DNA of 64,000 nucleotides. Source: JBDHTS01 sp044221445 (GTDB taxonomy: Bacteria > Pseudomonadota > Alphaproteobacteria > Micavibrionales > Micavibrionaceae). The notes under the pieces were generated by a model. The model saw nothing but the letters and a program-made list of their open reading frames with translations. It searched no databases and was not told the DNA's origin. Of this stretch, positions 23,166 to 31,377 are shown piece after piece (the stretch's first letter is position 1; each line of letters opens with the position of its first letter). The position numbers and the translations under genes are program-made. The stretch is taken from the NCBI GenBank assembly GCA_044221445.1, contig JBGAPF010000008.1:25617-89616 (forward strand), given 5' to 3'.

Positions 23166-24946
23166 CAGAAAGCCTGTCCTATGCTGATATAGATCTGATA
23201 ATTCTGTTCAAGGTCGTCCTTCTGGGTCAGCGGCACGGCGATATCGAAGCGCAGGGGCCCGAAGCTGGTGTAATAGCGCGCGCCGATGCCCGCGCCGACC
23301 GCCAGATTGTCGAAATCGGGCGTCGTGCTTTCGGACACGCTGCCCGCGTCGACGAAGGCGACGCCGCCGATGGTGTCTGTGAATTTGAAACGCAGTTCCG
23401 TGCTGCCGGTGACGATGGAACGGCCGCCGGTCGGGTCGCCGTCCTCGGAGGGACCGATCTCCTGATACCCGAAACCGCGCACCGTGCCGCCACCCCCGGC
23501 ATAAAAGCGTTCCGTGGCGGGAATGCTCACAGTGTCCGGACCGAAAATGCTGCCATAACCGGCGCGGGTGGCGAGGACGATGTCCGACGGCGTGCCGAAG
23601 GCGATATAGGTGCTGGCGCCGCCCTGGGCCTTGAGGAAAGGATCGCTTTCGCCCAAAGCGTCGAAGAACGGCGCGACGGACCCCGTGAGCAACCAGCCTT
23701 TATGCGGGTTGAGCTTGTCGTCGCGGTTGTCGAAGGTCAGGCTGTTGGGCAGGGACACGAGCGCATAGTTGTTGGACTCGCCCGTCTCCTCCTCGATCTT
23801 CGAAAAAGTGAAATTGACGCCCGTCGATCCGGTCAGGCGCTTGTGGAAGGTTCGGTTCAGGCCCGCGCCGAGATCAAGGCCCAGTTCCTTGAACGCATCC
23901 GTGTCCTGGCGGCGTAGCGCGCCGTTCAGCGAAAGGCTCTGGTCCTTGCGCAGAAAGAACGGCTTGATCAGGTCGAGGTCGAGGCTTTGCTTCAGGGCAG
24001 AAAAACCCAAGTCGGCGTGCAACTTTTCCGCCGCGCCGAACAGGTTGCGGTGCTCCCACCCGAACGTCGCGCCCGGCCCCTGGTCGGTGTAATAATCGAG
24101 CCCCGCGCTGACCGTGCGGTGGGCGCGTTCCGTGACGTCGATGACAAGCGGCACCTGTCCGTCCGGACCGGGCGCGGCGGGCACGACCGCCTCGGCCCGC
24201 GCCAGAAGGCCCGATTCGAGCAGAGAGGCGCGTAAGGCCTCGATTTTTTCCTGGCGATAGCAATCGCCCGGTTTCCACGGGACCAGCTTGTTGAGATAAG
24301 AGGTTTTGACACCGGTCTGGCCCTTGAACGTCACAGGGCCGAACGCCGCCTCCGGCCCCGCATCGACGTGAAAAGTGAGTGCGCCCGTATGAGACGCCCT
24401 GTCCAGGACGACGGCGTTGTTCACCGCCATCGAGAAATAGCAGCGGTCTTTCTGGATCGCGGCATACAGGTTTTTCTGGGCGGTCAGGACGTTTTCGGCA
24501 TCGAGGGCGTCGCCTTTTTTGAGAGGAAGGCCCGCCACCCGCCCCGCGAAGGCGGGCGGGTCGATGGTGACGGATGCGAGGGTGTAGAGCGGCCCCGCCT
24601 CGACGGTGTAAGTGCCGGAGAGGGATTTCGCCGGGTCGTCCCGGTACCGCACGCGCGCGCCGTAATAGCCTTTGGCCCGCAGGGCCTTGACCAGATCGGC
24701 CCTGATGGCCTGTTCCCGGTAGGCCTCGCGGCGGGCCGTCTCGACCGGGTCGCCCGAGGGTTCGATTTTCTGTTCCAGCCGGTCCTTGAGGATGGCCTGG
24801 AGATATTTGTCTGCGGGCGGCTTGCCCTCCACCCCCTCGATCCGGTAATCGGCCCGGTTGCCAAAGGGCAGCGCGTCCCTGACGCACCCGCACAGCAGCA
24901 GGGAAACGGACACAGTGACAAGAACTCTCAGCCTGGCGTCTTTCAT
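23165..24946 (-). CDS. tamA: Outer-membrane assembly factor TamA (Omp85 family)
   Basis: 593 residues from the ATG at 24946; a GTG seven codons upstream is less likely. Residues ~30-270 are POTRA domains (YRIEGVEG, YTVEAGPLYTLASVTI, FGPVTFKGQTGVKTSYLNKL), and ~270-593 form the 16-strand Omp85 barrel with the L6-type motif region AGGGGTVRGFGYQEIG and the terminal strand QIYISIGQAF ending in Phe, as outer-membrane barrels do. The signal peptide VLVTVSVSLLLCGC ends in a lipobox-like L-C-G-C, so the mature protein may be lipidated, unlike E. coli TamA. Operon with tamB and the flavoprotein. Confidence 0.93.
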   Translation of the reverse strand: MKDARLRVLVTVSVSLLLCGCVRDALPFGNRADYRIEGVEGKPPADKYLQAILKDRLEQKIEPSGDPVETARREAYREQAIRADLVKALRAKGYYGARVRYRDDPAKSLSGTYTVEAGPLYTLASVTIDPPAFAGRVAGLPLKKGDALDAENVLTAQKNLYAAIQKDRCYFSMAVNNAVVLDRASHTGALTFHVDAGPEAAFGPVTFKGQTGVKTSYLNKLVPWKPGDCYRQEKIEALRASLLESGLLARAEAVVPAAPGPDGQVPLVIDVTERAHRTVSAGLDYYTDQGPGATFGWEHRNLFGAAEKLHADLGFSALKQSLDLDLIKPFFLRKDQSLSLNGALRRQDTDAFKELGLDLGAGLNRTFHKRLTGSTGVNFTFSKIEEETGESNNYALVSLPNSLTFDNRDDKLNPHKGWLLTGSVAPFFDALGESDPFLKAQGGASTYIAFGTPSDIVLATRAGYGSIFGPDTVSIPATERFYAGGGGTVRGFGYQEIGPSEDGDPTGGRSIVTGSTELRFKFTDTIGGVAFVDAGSVSESTTPDFDNLAVGAGIGARYYTSFGPLRFDIAVPLTQKDDLEQNYQIYISIGQAF

Positions 24947-25066
24947 CCCGCGCCCATACTCATACACGACACATCGGTGAACCGACTGTATCGATATAGT
25001 TATTTTTCAGAATGGACAACCGTGGGCGGGAAATTATGAGAAGTTAATTGCCCTGTAATGCTTACA

Positions 25067-26125
25067 TCACGCCATTTTCAGGTCGCGGAAGCCGACCATT
25101 TTGCGGTTGTCTTCGTCCCACAGCGCCCATTTAACGCATTGGAGACTCTGGCGCAGGGTCAGGCGGTTCATGTCCTGCAGTTCCCGGCTGCCGTTCAGGC
25201 AGGACTGGAGCTTGTAGTTCGGAATCAGGGCGCACAGATGGTGGATGTGATGCAGGCCGATATTGCCGGTGAACCATCGCAGGACCGGGGGCAGGACGTA
25301 ATAGGAGCTGCCCAGCAGGGCCGCTTCCTGGAAATTCCACTGGGCGTCGGGATTCCAGTAGGTGTCCTCGAACTGGTGCTGGATGAAAAACAGCCAGCCA
25401 CCGACCCATGACGTGATCAGGATGACCGGCACGAACACCATCAGGACCGGCTTCATCCCGAAGGCGAGAATCATCAGGCCGTAAAAAACGACGATGGCGA
25501 TGTTGAGCATAAGGATGCTGCGCCACGCATCGGAAAAGGGGACGGTACGGTAATCCTCGAAAAACGCCAGAGACTGCGTCAGCGGAAAGCGCTGGACGAT
25601 GAAGATGTACAGCGGCGTTCCCAGGACGAGCAGGATGAAGGGGTTGCGGTAGAACCGGTACGCGAAACGGCGGCGCGGCGGCAGGGCCTGGTATTCTCGG
25701 ACGGTCAACGTGTCGATGCTGCCGATGCCGCGGCGGCTCAGGTTGCCGGAGGCGGAGTGGTGTTTGTTATGCGCCTTGCGCCAGAAATCATAGGGGGTGA
25801 GCGTCAGGACACTGATGGCGCGGCCGACAATGTCGTTCGCGAAACGGGAACGGAAGAGGGAGCCGTGCCCGCAATCATGCTGCATGATAAAGAGGCGCAC
25901 GAGCAGCCCGGCGGCGGGCAGGATCAGAAGAGCGTATATCCATGAGTGGGCGGCAAATCCCTGAAGCATCGCGGCGCACAGGACGGAAAACACCAGGCCG
26001 GTTACGGCGACCTGGATCACGGCGCTTTTGGTGTCGGCGCCCTTATAGGTGTTGCAATGGGTCGTCAGGCGCTTGACGCGCTCCCTGATTTCCGGAGGCG
26101 TGTTCGAGACGGTCATATCGGACAT
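25067..26125 (-). CDS. Membrane fatty acid desaturase
   Basis: 352 residues with four or more membrane helices and the three histidine boxes that hold the di-iron centre: HDCGHGS at 83-89, HNKHHS at 119-124, and HHIHH near 293-297. This is the FADS/DesA-like acyl-lipid desaturase family, which adds a double bond to phospholipid acyl chains using electrons from ferredoxin or a flavoprotein. The regiospecificity cannot be read; the box spacing fits delta-12 types. Start by homology; no strong ribosome site was seen. Monocistronic between tamA and the saccharopine-dehydrogenase-like gene. Confidence 0.9.
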   Translation of the reverse strand: MSDMTVSNTPPEIRERVKRLTTHCNTYKGADTKSAVIQVAVTGLVFSVLCAAMLQGFAAHSWIYALLILPAAGLLVRLFIMQHDCGHGSLFRSRFANDIVGRAISVLTLTPYDFWRKAHNKHHSASGNLSRRGIGSIDTLTVREYQALPPRRRFAYRFYRNPFILLVLGTPLYIFIVQRFPLTQSLAFFEDYRTVPFSDAWRSILMLNIAIVVFYGLMILAFGMKPVLMVFVPVILITSWVGGWLFFIQHQFEDTYWNPDAQWNFQEAALLGSSYYVLPPVLRWFTGNIGLHHIHHLCALIPNYKLQSCLNGSRELQDMNRLTLRQSLQCVKWALWDEDNRKMVGFRDLKMA

Positions 26126-26239
26126 AGGGGAGGAGTTACCTTAAAAGGCGATGCGGCCTGCACCAAGCGGTCTCATTGAAAACAGTTTTCAGAGCGGATT
26201 ATTCTTGCAAGGAACGAGGGCGCAGGGCAAGCATTATCG

Positions 26240-27340
26240 TCACAGCGGAGCCGACATGTTCCAGCTGATATCGAATTCTTCCAACGCTTTCAGATAGCTG
26301 TCGAGATCGATGAAGCCCATGCAGGGGTAAGCCCCCGTTGCGCCGATGCGGCCGTCCGCCAGACGCCTGGCCATCAGGATCGACGGCATGCAGGGTATGT
26401 AAGGTCCATGGCCGCTGCCCGCCGTCAGGGTAAAGACGCGTTCCAAGGGTCGGCCTGCGGCATCGGCGCCCGACAGGCGCATATAGAAAGCGCTTCGGTC
26501 GCTTCCGAGGCGGTCGAGCAGGCCAGCCGCGCGGAGAAAGAAGGGCGCTGCCGGCGCCAGCGAACGGATCAGACCCGAACGGACGCCCCATGTCAGAAGC
26601 CAGAGCGCGAGATGGACGGCGGGCAGTTCGAGTCCGGCATAGAAACGGATGGTCTTCAGCGCCGGATAACGTTCCGGGAACAAAGCGAGGTCGGGAATGT
26701 CGCAATTGCCCAGAAGACGCCAGCCGAGACTTTCGAAACGGCGGGCATGCAGCCCCTGCCAGCCATAGATCGTTTTCACCTTGCCGTCGATCAGGGTCGA
26801 GAACGGCTTGCCGGCATAGCCGAGGACGGCTGCCGCAGTCGCCTGACCGCGGCTGGTTTTCTGGGCCGTGGCGATGCCGTAATCGACGTGGCGCAGAACG
26901 CCGAACGCATCCTTGTACCGGTCAATAATGGCCGAGGTCAGGCAGGGTACGGAGCTTGCGCCGCTGACGACAAGGATACCGGCGTCTTTCGCCATCCCGT
27001 CAAGAGTCCCGATGCGGGCGACGAAATCGCGCCCGTCCGCCAGGTCGATATAATGGCAGCGCAGCCGGATGCAGGCACGGGCGACGTCATATCCCTGGCC
27101 CTGGAACGGGCCTGAAGCATGGATCACGATGTCGGGACGGATCTCGGCCAGCGACTGATCGGGATCGCGCGCGATATCCATCTCCGCCCAGCCGCAGCCG
27201 ATCGTATCCGCGAAAGCGCGCGCTTTCCCGCCGGAGCGGCCCGCGACGATGATCGTCATATCGTCGCCACGCGCCAGGTGGCGGGCGATGAAACGACCGA
27301 AATTACCGTAACCGCCGATGATAAGGACGCGTTTTTTCAT
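26240..27340 (-). CDS. Saccharopine dehydrogenase-like oxidoreductase
   Basis: 366 residues. N-terminal Rossmann fold KKRVLIIGGYGNFGRFIARH, then IVAGRSGGKARAF and PDIVIHASGPFQGQGYDVAR, typical of the SCCPDH/saccharopine dehydrogenase NADP domain. The C-terminus ends in GATGAYPCMGFIDLDSYLKA. The ATG at 27340 overlaps the stop of the DUF4166 gene by four bases (ATGA), so the two are translationally coupled. Bacterial members next to DUF4166 are not lysine-pathway enzymes; their substrate is unknown, perhaps a membrane or lipid-linked compound. Confidence 0.85.
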   Translation of the reverse strand: MKKRVLIIGGYGNFGRFIARHLARGDDMTIIVAGRSGGKARAFADTIGCGWAEMDIARDPDQSLAEIRPDIVIHASGPFQGQGYDVARACIRLRCHYIDLADGRDFVARIGTLDGMAKDAGILVVSGASSVPCLTSAIIDRYKDAFGVLRHVDYGIATAQKTSRGQATAAAVLGYAGKPFSTLIDGKVKTIYGWQGLHARRFESLGWRLLGNCDIPDLALFPERYPALKTIRFYAGLELPAVHLALWLLTWGVRSGLIRSLAPAAPFFLRAAGLLDRLGSDRSAFYMRLSGADAAGRPLERVFTLTAGSGHGPYIPCMPSILMARRLADGRIGATGAYPCMGFIDLDSYLKALEEFDISWNMSAPL

Positions 27341-27960
27341 CGGTCCTTGACGATTTTGAACGTACCGCTGTAGCTGAAAACCCGGCCCCACAACGGATGG
27401 CGAATTTCCATCTTCATGGAAAACGTATCGTCGTCCACGGGCGTTTCCTCGGCGCTTCCGCGGCCGATAATGCGATCGAGCGGCAGGGAGATCAGGCGGT
27501 TTCCGGTTTTAAGCGCATAGCCCTTATGGGTCAGAAGGATTTTTTTGCCGTTCCATTTATAATGCGCCTGCCAGCCGATGCCGAAGCGCATCAGTTCGAT
27601 GATGTCGCCGCCGCCCGCCGGGATCATGGTAGAGCGGAAACGGTAGGGTTCCCGGCCGGGGAAATGAAAGATCCTGTCAAAGCGAAAAGCGTTCGAGCGT
27701 GTGTCGGACACAAACAGGACGGTGGCGGGGATATGCCGGCCTTCATAGGGGACGAGCGTGCCGGCAAGGCGGAACAGGGGGCTGAACAGCCGGCCCGCCA
27801 GCGAACTCTCGACGTTCATGGAGCCTTCGACGATCACGACGTCGTCATGATAGGGGCGGTTGGCGTAATGTCGGCGCATCACGGGCGGAAGCTTGTCCCA
27901 ATCCCCGCCGAACACGGATTTGAAAATGGGATCTTCTGTGCCCGCCGTTTTATCGCTCAT
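27337..27960 (-). CDS. DUF4166 protein
   Basis: 207 residues. Opening PIFKSVFGGDWDKLPPVMRRHY, middle FSPLFRLAGTLVPYEG and FRFDRIFHFPG, and the closing HPLWGRVFSYSGTFKI match DUF4166, a lipocalin-like or START-like beta-rich family found next to or fused with saccharopine-dehydrogenase-like proteins. Function unknown. Two-base spacing to the upstream DUF2269 gene and four-base overlap with the downstream gene make it the middle member of a three-gene operon. Confidence 0.85.
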   Translation of the reverse strand: MSDKTAGTEDPIFKSVFGGDWDKLPPVMRRHYANRPYHDDVVIVEGSMNVESSLAGRLFSPLFRLAGTLVPYEGRHIPATVLFVSDTRSNAFRFDRIFHFPGREPYRFRSTMIPAGGGDIIELMRFGIGWQAHYKWNGKKILLTHKGYALKTGNRLISLPLDRIIGRGSAEETPVDDDTFSMKMEIRHPLWGRVFSYSGTFKIVKDR

Positions 27961-27961
27961 G

Positions 27962-28429
27962 TCATCCCGGTTTCATAACCATCAGGAAGAAGATTATGAC
28001 GAGACCGAGGAAGGCTGGCCAGCCCAGAATGAACCATATTTTAAAAAGACGCGCATAATGGTCGGGCAGGGGTGCGTTTGTATCGACGCAGGTCTTCAGC
28101 ATGTGTTTCAGCCTGATTTGAATCCATACGACGGGCAGCCAGCACAGGCCGGCCAACCCATAGAGGCCGTATGTCGCCATCAGCCAGGGCGCCTGGGGGT
28201 CGTGGCCGCCCGAATGCACAAGCCATGCGCCCGATAAAGGCTGCAGGACGACCGCGGGGAGGGTGAAGACGTAATCGGCGAGAACGGTCGTGCGGACGGC
28301 AAAGAATTTTTCGCGGAGGTCTTCGGTGAAATGCGACCGGACCATGAAGAACGCGATGCCAAGACCTGTCCCGAACAGAACGGTTGCGCTGAGGATATGC
28401 ACGGTCTTGATAACGGAATAGGCATCCAT
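27962..28429 (-). CDS. DUF2269 membrane protein
   Basis: 155 residues, four membrane helices: IKTVHILSATVLFGTGLGIAF, VLADYVFTLPAVVLQPLSGAW, LYGLAGLCWLPVVWI and IWFILGWPAFLGLVIIFFLM. The first helix with KTVHILSA is the DUF2269 hallmark. Starts 10 bases after the stop of the upstream RTX gene and heads the DUF2269-DUF4166-dehydrogenase operon. It may be the membrane partner of these two proteins; no reaction is known. Confidence 0.85.
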   Translation of the reverse strand: MDAYSVIKTVHILSATVLFGTGLGIAFFMVRSHFTEDLREKFFAVRTTVLADYVFTLPAVVLQPLSGAWLVHSGGHDPQAPWLMATYGLYGLAGLCWLPVVWIQIRLKHMLKTCVDTNAPLPDHYARLFKIWFILGWPAFLGLVIIFFLMVMKPG

Positions 28430-28439
28430 AAGTGCGCCG

Positions 28440-31196
28440 TCAGGCCAGAAGGTCGGATAAATGGACGCCGGGCCGGAGAGGATCCTCGAACGTGGCCAGA
28501 AGGACGGCTCTGGCCGCGCCGGGGCCGTCAGGATCGAGATAGAGGCCGGTCTGGCCGGAGATCGTCGTGACGGAGGCCGTCGCCCTGCCGGTCAGAAGCG
28601 CGTCCAGGTCGATACGGTCCTCGCCAAGGCGGAAGTCGATCAGCACATCGGCGGCATCGGACAGCCTGCCAAAAACAAAAACGTCGTTGCCGGTGCCGCC
28701 ATACAGATAGTCCCTGCCGTCACCCCCGTCGAGCCGGTCATTGCCGCCGCCGCCGTTGATGACATCGACACCGGCGCCGCCATTAAGGACATCGTCGCCC
28801 GTCTCGCCATAAAGACGGTCTTTATCCGCGCCGCCTTCCAGCCTGTCGTTGCCGTCCCCGCCGGTCAGCGTGTCTTCGCCGGGGCCGCCGTCGAGCGTGT
28901 CACGTCCCCGCCCGCCATCGAGCAGATCGTTATGCCAGTTGCCGTACAGCGTGTCATCGCCGTCGCCGCCATAGAGCCTGTCGCTGCCATCCCGGCCCGA
29001 GATGATGTCGTTGCCGCCACGCCCGTCGATCACGTTATCGACCCCCTGGCGGCCCTCGATCAGGTCGTCGCCCGCGGTTCCCTTCAAGGAAGGCGGCGAG
29101 AGCGCGTCATGCGGCAGCGCCGTCAGCCTGCCGTCGATGTCGGCCAGAAGGTTTCCCGAAGTCAGCAGGCCGATCCTGACATTGCGCAGGCTGACGGTCG
29201 TGCCGTCGTCAAGGCTGAGCATCGCGTCGCTGCCGGACTGGGAAAGATGCGCCATGCGCAACGCCGTCTCGGTATAGCCCCGCACCACGATACGGTCGCC
29301 GGTCGAGAAGTCATAGACCGTCATCCCGTTGTCGCCGCGCGATATGACGAAAGTATCGTTGCCGACGCCCCCGAGCACGCGGTCGCTGCCCGTGCCGCCG
29401 TCGATGAAATCGTTGCCCGGCCCGCCGTCGAGCACGTCGTCTCCCGCGCCGCCATACAACTTGTCGTCGTCCCAGCCGCCTTCGAGGATGTCGTTGCCAT
29501 CGTCGCCATAGAGAATGTCGTTGCCATCCCGGCCGATAAGCTGGTCGTTGCCGGACAGGCCGTGGATGGTATTGACGCCGTGAGTCCCTGTCAGAAGTTC
29601 TGCCCCGTTACTGCCGGTCAGGTTCAGGGGAGCGGCAGGATCGGAGGGTGGCGGAAGCGGTAGATCGCCGGAAGGCACAAGACCGGTCAGGTTGAAAGCG
29701 ATGTTGGCGCCCAGCAAGGAACCCAGCGTCACGTTTTTCAGCGTGACCGTAATCCCTTCGAACGCGAGCGCCGCATCGTGGCCCGTCTGCCGCCAGGGCA
29801 GCGCGGCCAGGCTGTTCGCGTGGAATCCGTTCAGGACGAGGATATCGCCGGTAGCGCCCGTGGCGAAATCGGTGACGGTGAGGTCGCCATCGCCCGCTTT
29901 GACGACGAACCAGTCCCGACCTTCCCTGCCCGTGACGGTATCGCCGCCGATTCCACCCACCAGGACGTCGCGGCCCTTGCCGCCGGTCAGGACATCGTTG
30001 CCTTCACGCCCGTCGAGATAAGCGCCGCCATTCCATCCGAACAGCGTTTCGTCGCGGTAGCTGCCAAAAGCTATCTTGAAAAGATTTACGTTTTTGGAAA
30101 TGTCGGTGGGAGGATTGGGATCGCCGCCGTCGTCGACGAGGCCCCAGGATTTGCGGCTGCCGTCGGTATCCCGGCCGTCAAGATAGTTGGCGTAGTCGAC
30201 CAGCACCGTGTTCGACCGGTCCGGCCCGCCATGATAATTGACGTCGCGGTTCATCGTGCGGATATGCACGTCGTTATAAGCCTCGGCGTTCCAGCCGCTG
30301 AACAGAAAGGAATGGCGGATATTGATAAGGTCGAGATTGGTGAACTTGCCGTAAAACACCTCCTCGATGCTGAGCCCGTATCCGTTTTTATCGCTGCCCG
30401 TATTATGCGCGCCATCGGCCAGGTAATTGTCCACGACGGGTTCCAGCGCGCGGCGGATGATAAGGCCGGAGGACGCCGCGTTTACCACAGAGAGGTTCCG
30501 GACATCCAGCCCCAGCGTCCCCTGAATCAGGATGGCGGTCGCTTGGGTATAGCCGGTCAGAGGATTGCTGAAAAAATGCGGGTCTTTCGGGGCGCCAAGA
30601 TCGTACGTCACGGTCATGTCGGACATATGGACGTTTTGCAGCAGATTGTACTTCGACAGCGTGGTCGAGCCCGCCGTCATGTCGAAAGCGATCTCGTGCT
30701 TCAGATAAGCGAGGTTGCCGACGACATGGTCGACTTCCACCAGGCTTTCGCGCAAGGGCTTTTCGTCCCAGTATTCGCTGTTTTTTACGATATTGTAGGG
30801 ACCGTATTTCAGCAGGCTGGAATCGTTGGCCATGTGCAGGCCGAGAACGTCGCCCGCCTTGACGTCCGTGCCGGGGGGCAGCGTCAGGGTCCGACTGCCC
30901 TGTGTGACGTCGACGGTCAGTTTTCTTTCCCATACGGGATCGTCGCCGTCGAAGCGGATGCCTTCGGCGTCGTCATGGTCGATCACGATGGTCGTCTTGT
31001 CGCGGCCCGCGCCTTTCAGCGTGATGTCGCCGCGCGCGATAATCAGCGTGTCGGTCAGCGTATGCCGCCCGGCCTCGAACAGCAGCGTTGCGCCGACGGG
31101 CGCGTCGCGCGCCGCCAGCGCAATGTCGGTCACCGATGCGCCCGGAAAGATATGATAGGTTTTATGAGAAGAGTCATATGTGATGCGGGAAGCCAA
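28440..31196 (-). CDS. RTX protein with parallel beta-helix domain
   Basis: 918 residues. The first ~330 have a right-handed beta-helix pattern: FPGASVTDIALAARDAPVGA, TLIIARGDITLKGAGRDKTT, LGLDVRNLSVVNAASSGLII, FTNLDLINIRHSF. Then come three RTX blocks (~385-425, ~535-600 and ~690-860), separated by beta-rich linkers containing VTVTLKNVTLG- and VSLRNVRIG-type repeats, and a type I secretion C-terminus. Related to secreted polysaccharide lyases and epimerases, but I see no family catalytic motif, so the activity (lyase, epimerase or binding) is open. The apparent start is TTG at 31196; no ATG fits. It neighbours an RTX esterase and an AlgE-type epimerase on the same strand. Confidence 0.85.
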   Translation of the reverse strand: MASRITYDSSHKTYHIFPGASVTDIALAARDAPVGATLLFEAGRHTLTDTLIIARGDITLKGAGRDKTTIVIDHDDAEGIRFDGDDPVWERKLTVDVTQGSRTLTLPPGTDVKAGDVLGLHMANDSSLLKYGPYNIVKNSEYWDEKPLRESLVEVDHVVGNLAYLKHEIAFDMTAGSTTLSKYNLLQNVHMSDMTVTYDLGAPKDPHFFSNPLTGYTQATAILIQGTLGLDVRNLSVVNAASSGLIIRRALEPVVDNYLADGAHNTGSDKNGYGLSIEEVFYGKFTNLDLINIRHSFLFSGWNAEAYNDVHIRTMNRDVNYHGGPDRSNTVLVDYANYLDGRDTDGSRKSWGLVDDGGDPNPPTDISKNVNLFKIAFGSYRDETLFGWNGGAYLDGREGNDVLTGGKGRDVLVGGIGGDTVTGREGRDWFVVKAGDGDLTVTDFATGATGDILVLNGFHANSLAALPWRQTGHDAALAFEGITVTLKNVTLGSLLGANIAFNLTGLVPSGDLPLPPPSDPAAPLNLTGSNGAELLTGTHGVNTIHGLSGNDQLIGRDGNDILYGDDGNDILEGGWDDDKLYGGAGDDVLDGGPGNDFIDGGTGSDRVLGGVGNDTFVISRGDNGMTVYDFSTGDRIVVRGYTETALRMAHLSQSGSDAMLSLDDGTTVSLRNVRIGLLTSGNLLADIDGRLTALPHDALSPPSLKGTAGDDLIEGRQGVDNVIDGRGGNDIISGRDGSDRLYGGDGDDTLYGNWHNDLLDGGRGRDTLDGGPGEDTLTGGDGNDRLEGGADKDRLYGETGDDVLNGGAGVDVINGGGGNDRLDGGDGRDYLYGGTGNDVFVFGRLSDAADVLIDFRLGEDRIDLDALLTGRATASVTTISGQTGLYLDPDGPGAARAVLLATFEDPLRPGVHLSDLLA

Positions 31197-31377
31197 AGGT
31201 TTTTTCTTTCATTTATTGTCACAAAAAACAAACCCGTCCCCATCGGGGGCCAGAGTGAAGCCGGACTGAAAACACCGGTCAAATGCCTTGAGTATAATCA
31301 AAGCGACTTTAGAAAATACGCAGTTTGGTTGTCAATAGCACCCAGGATGAAGGCTTCATCGCCAGGGCTTATAATGT

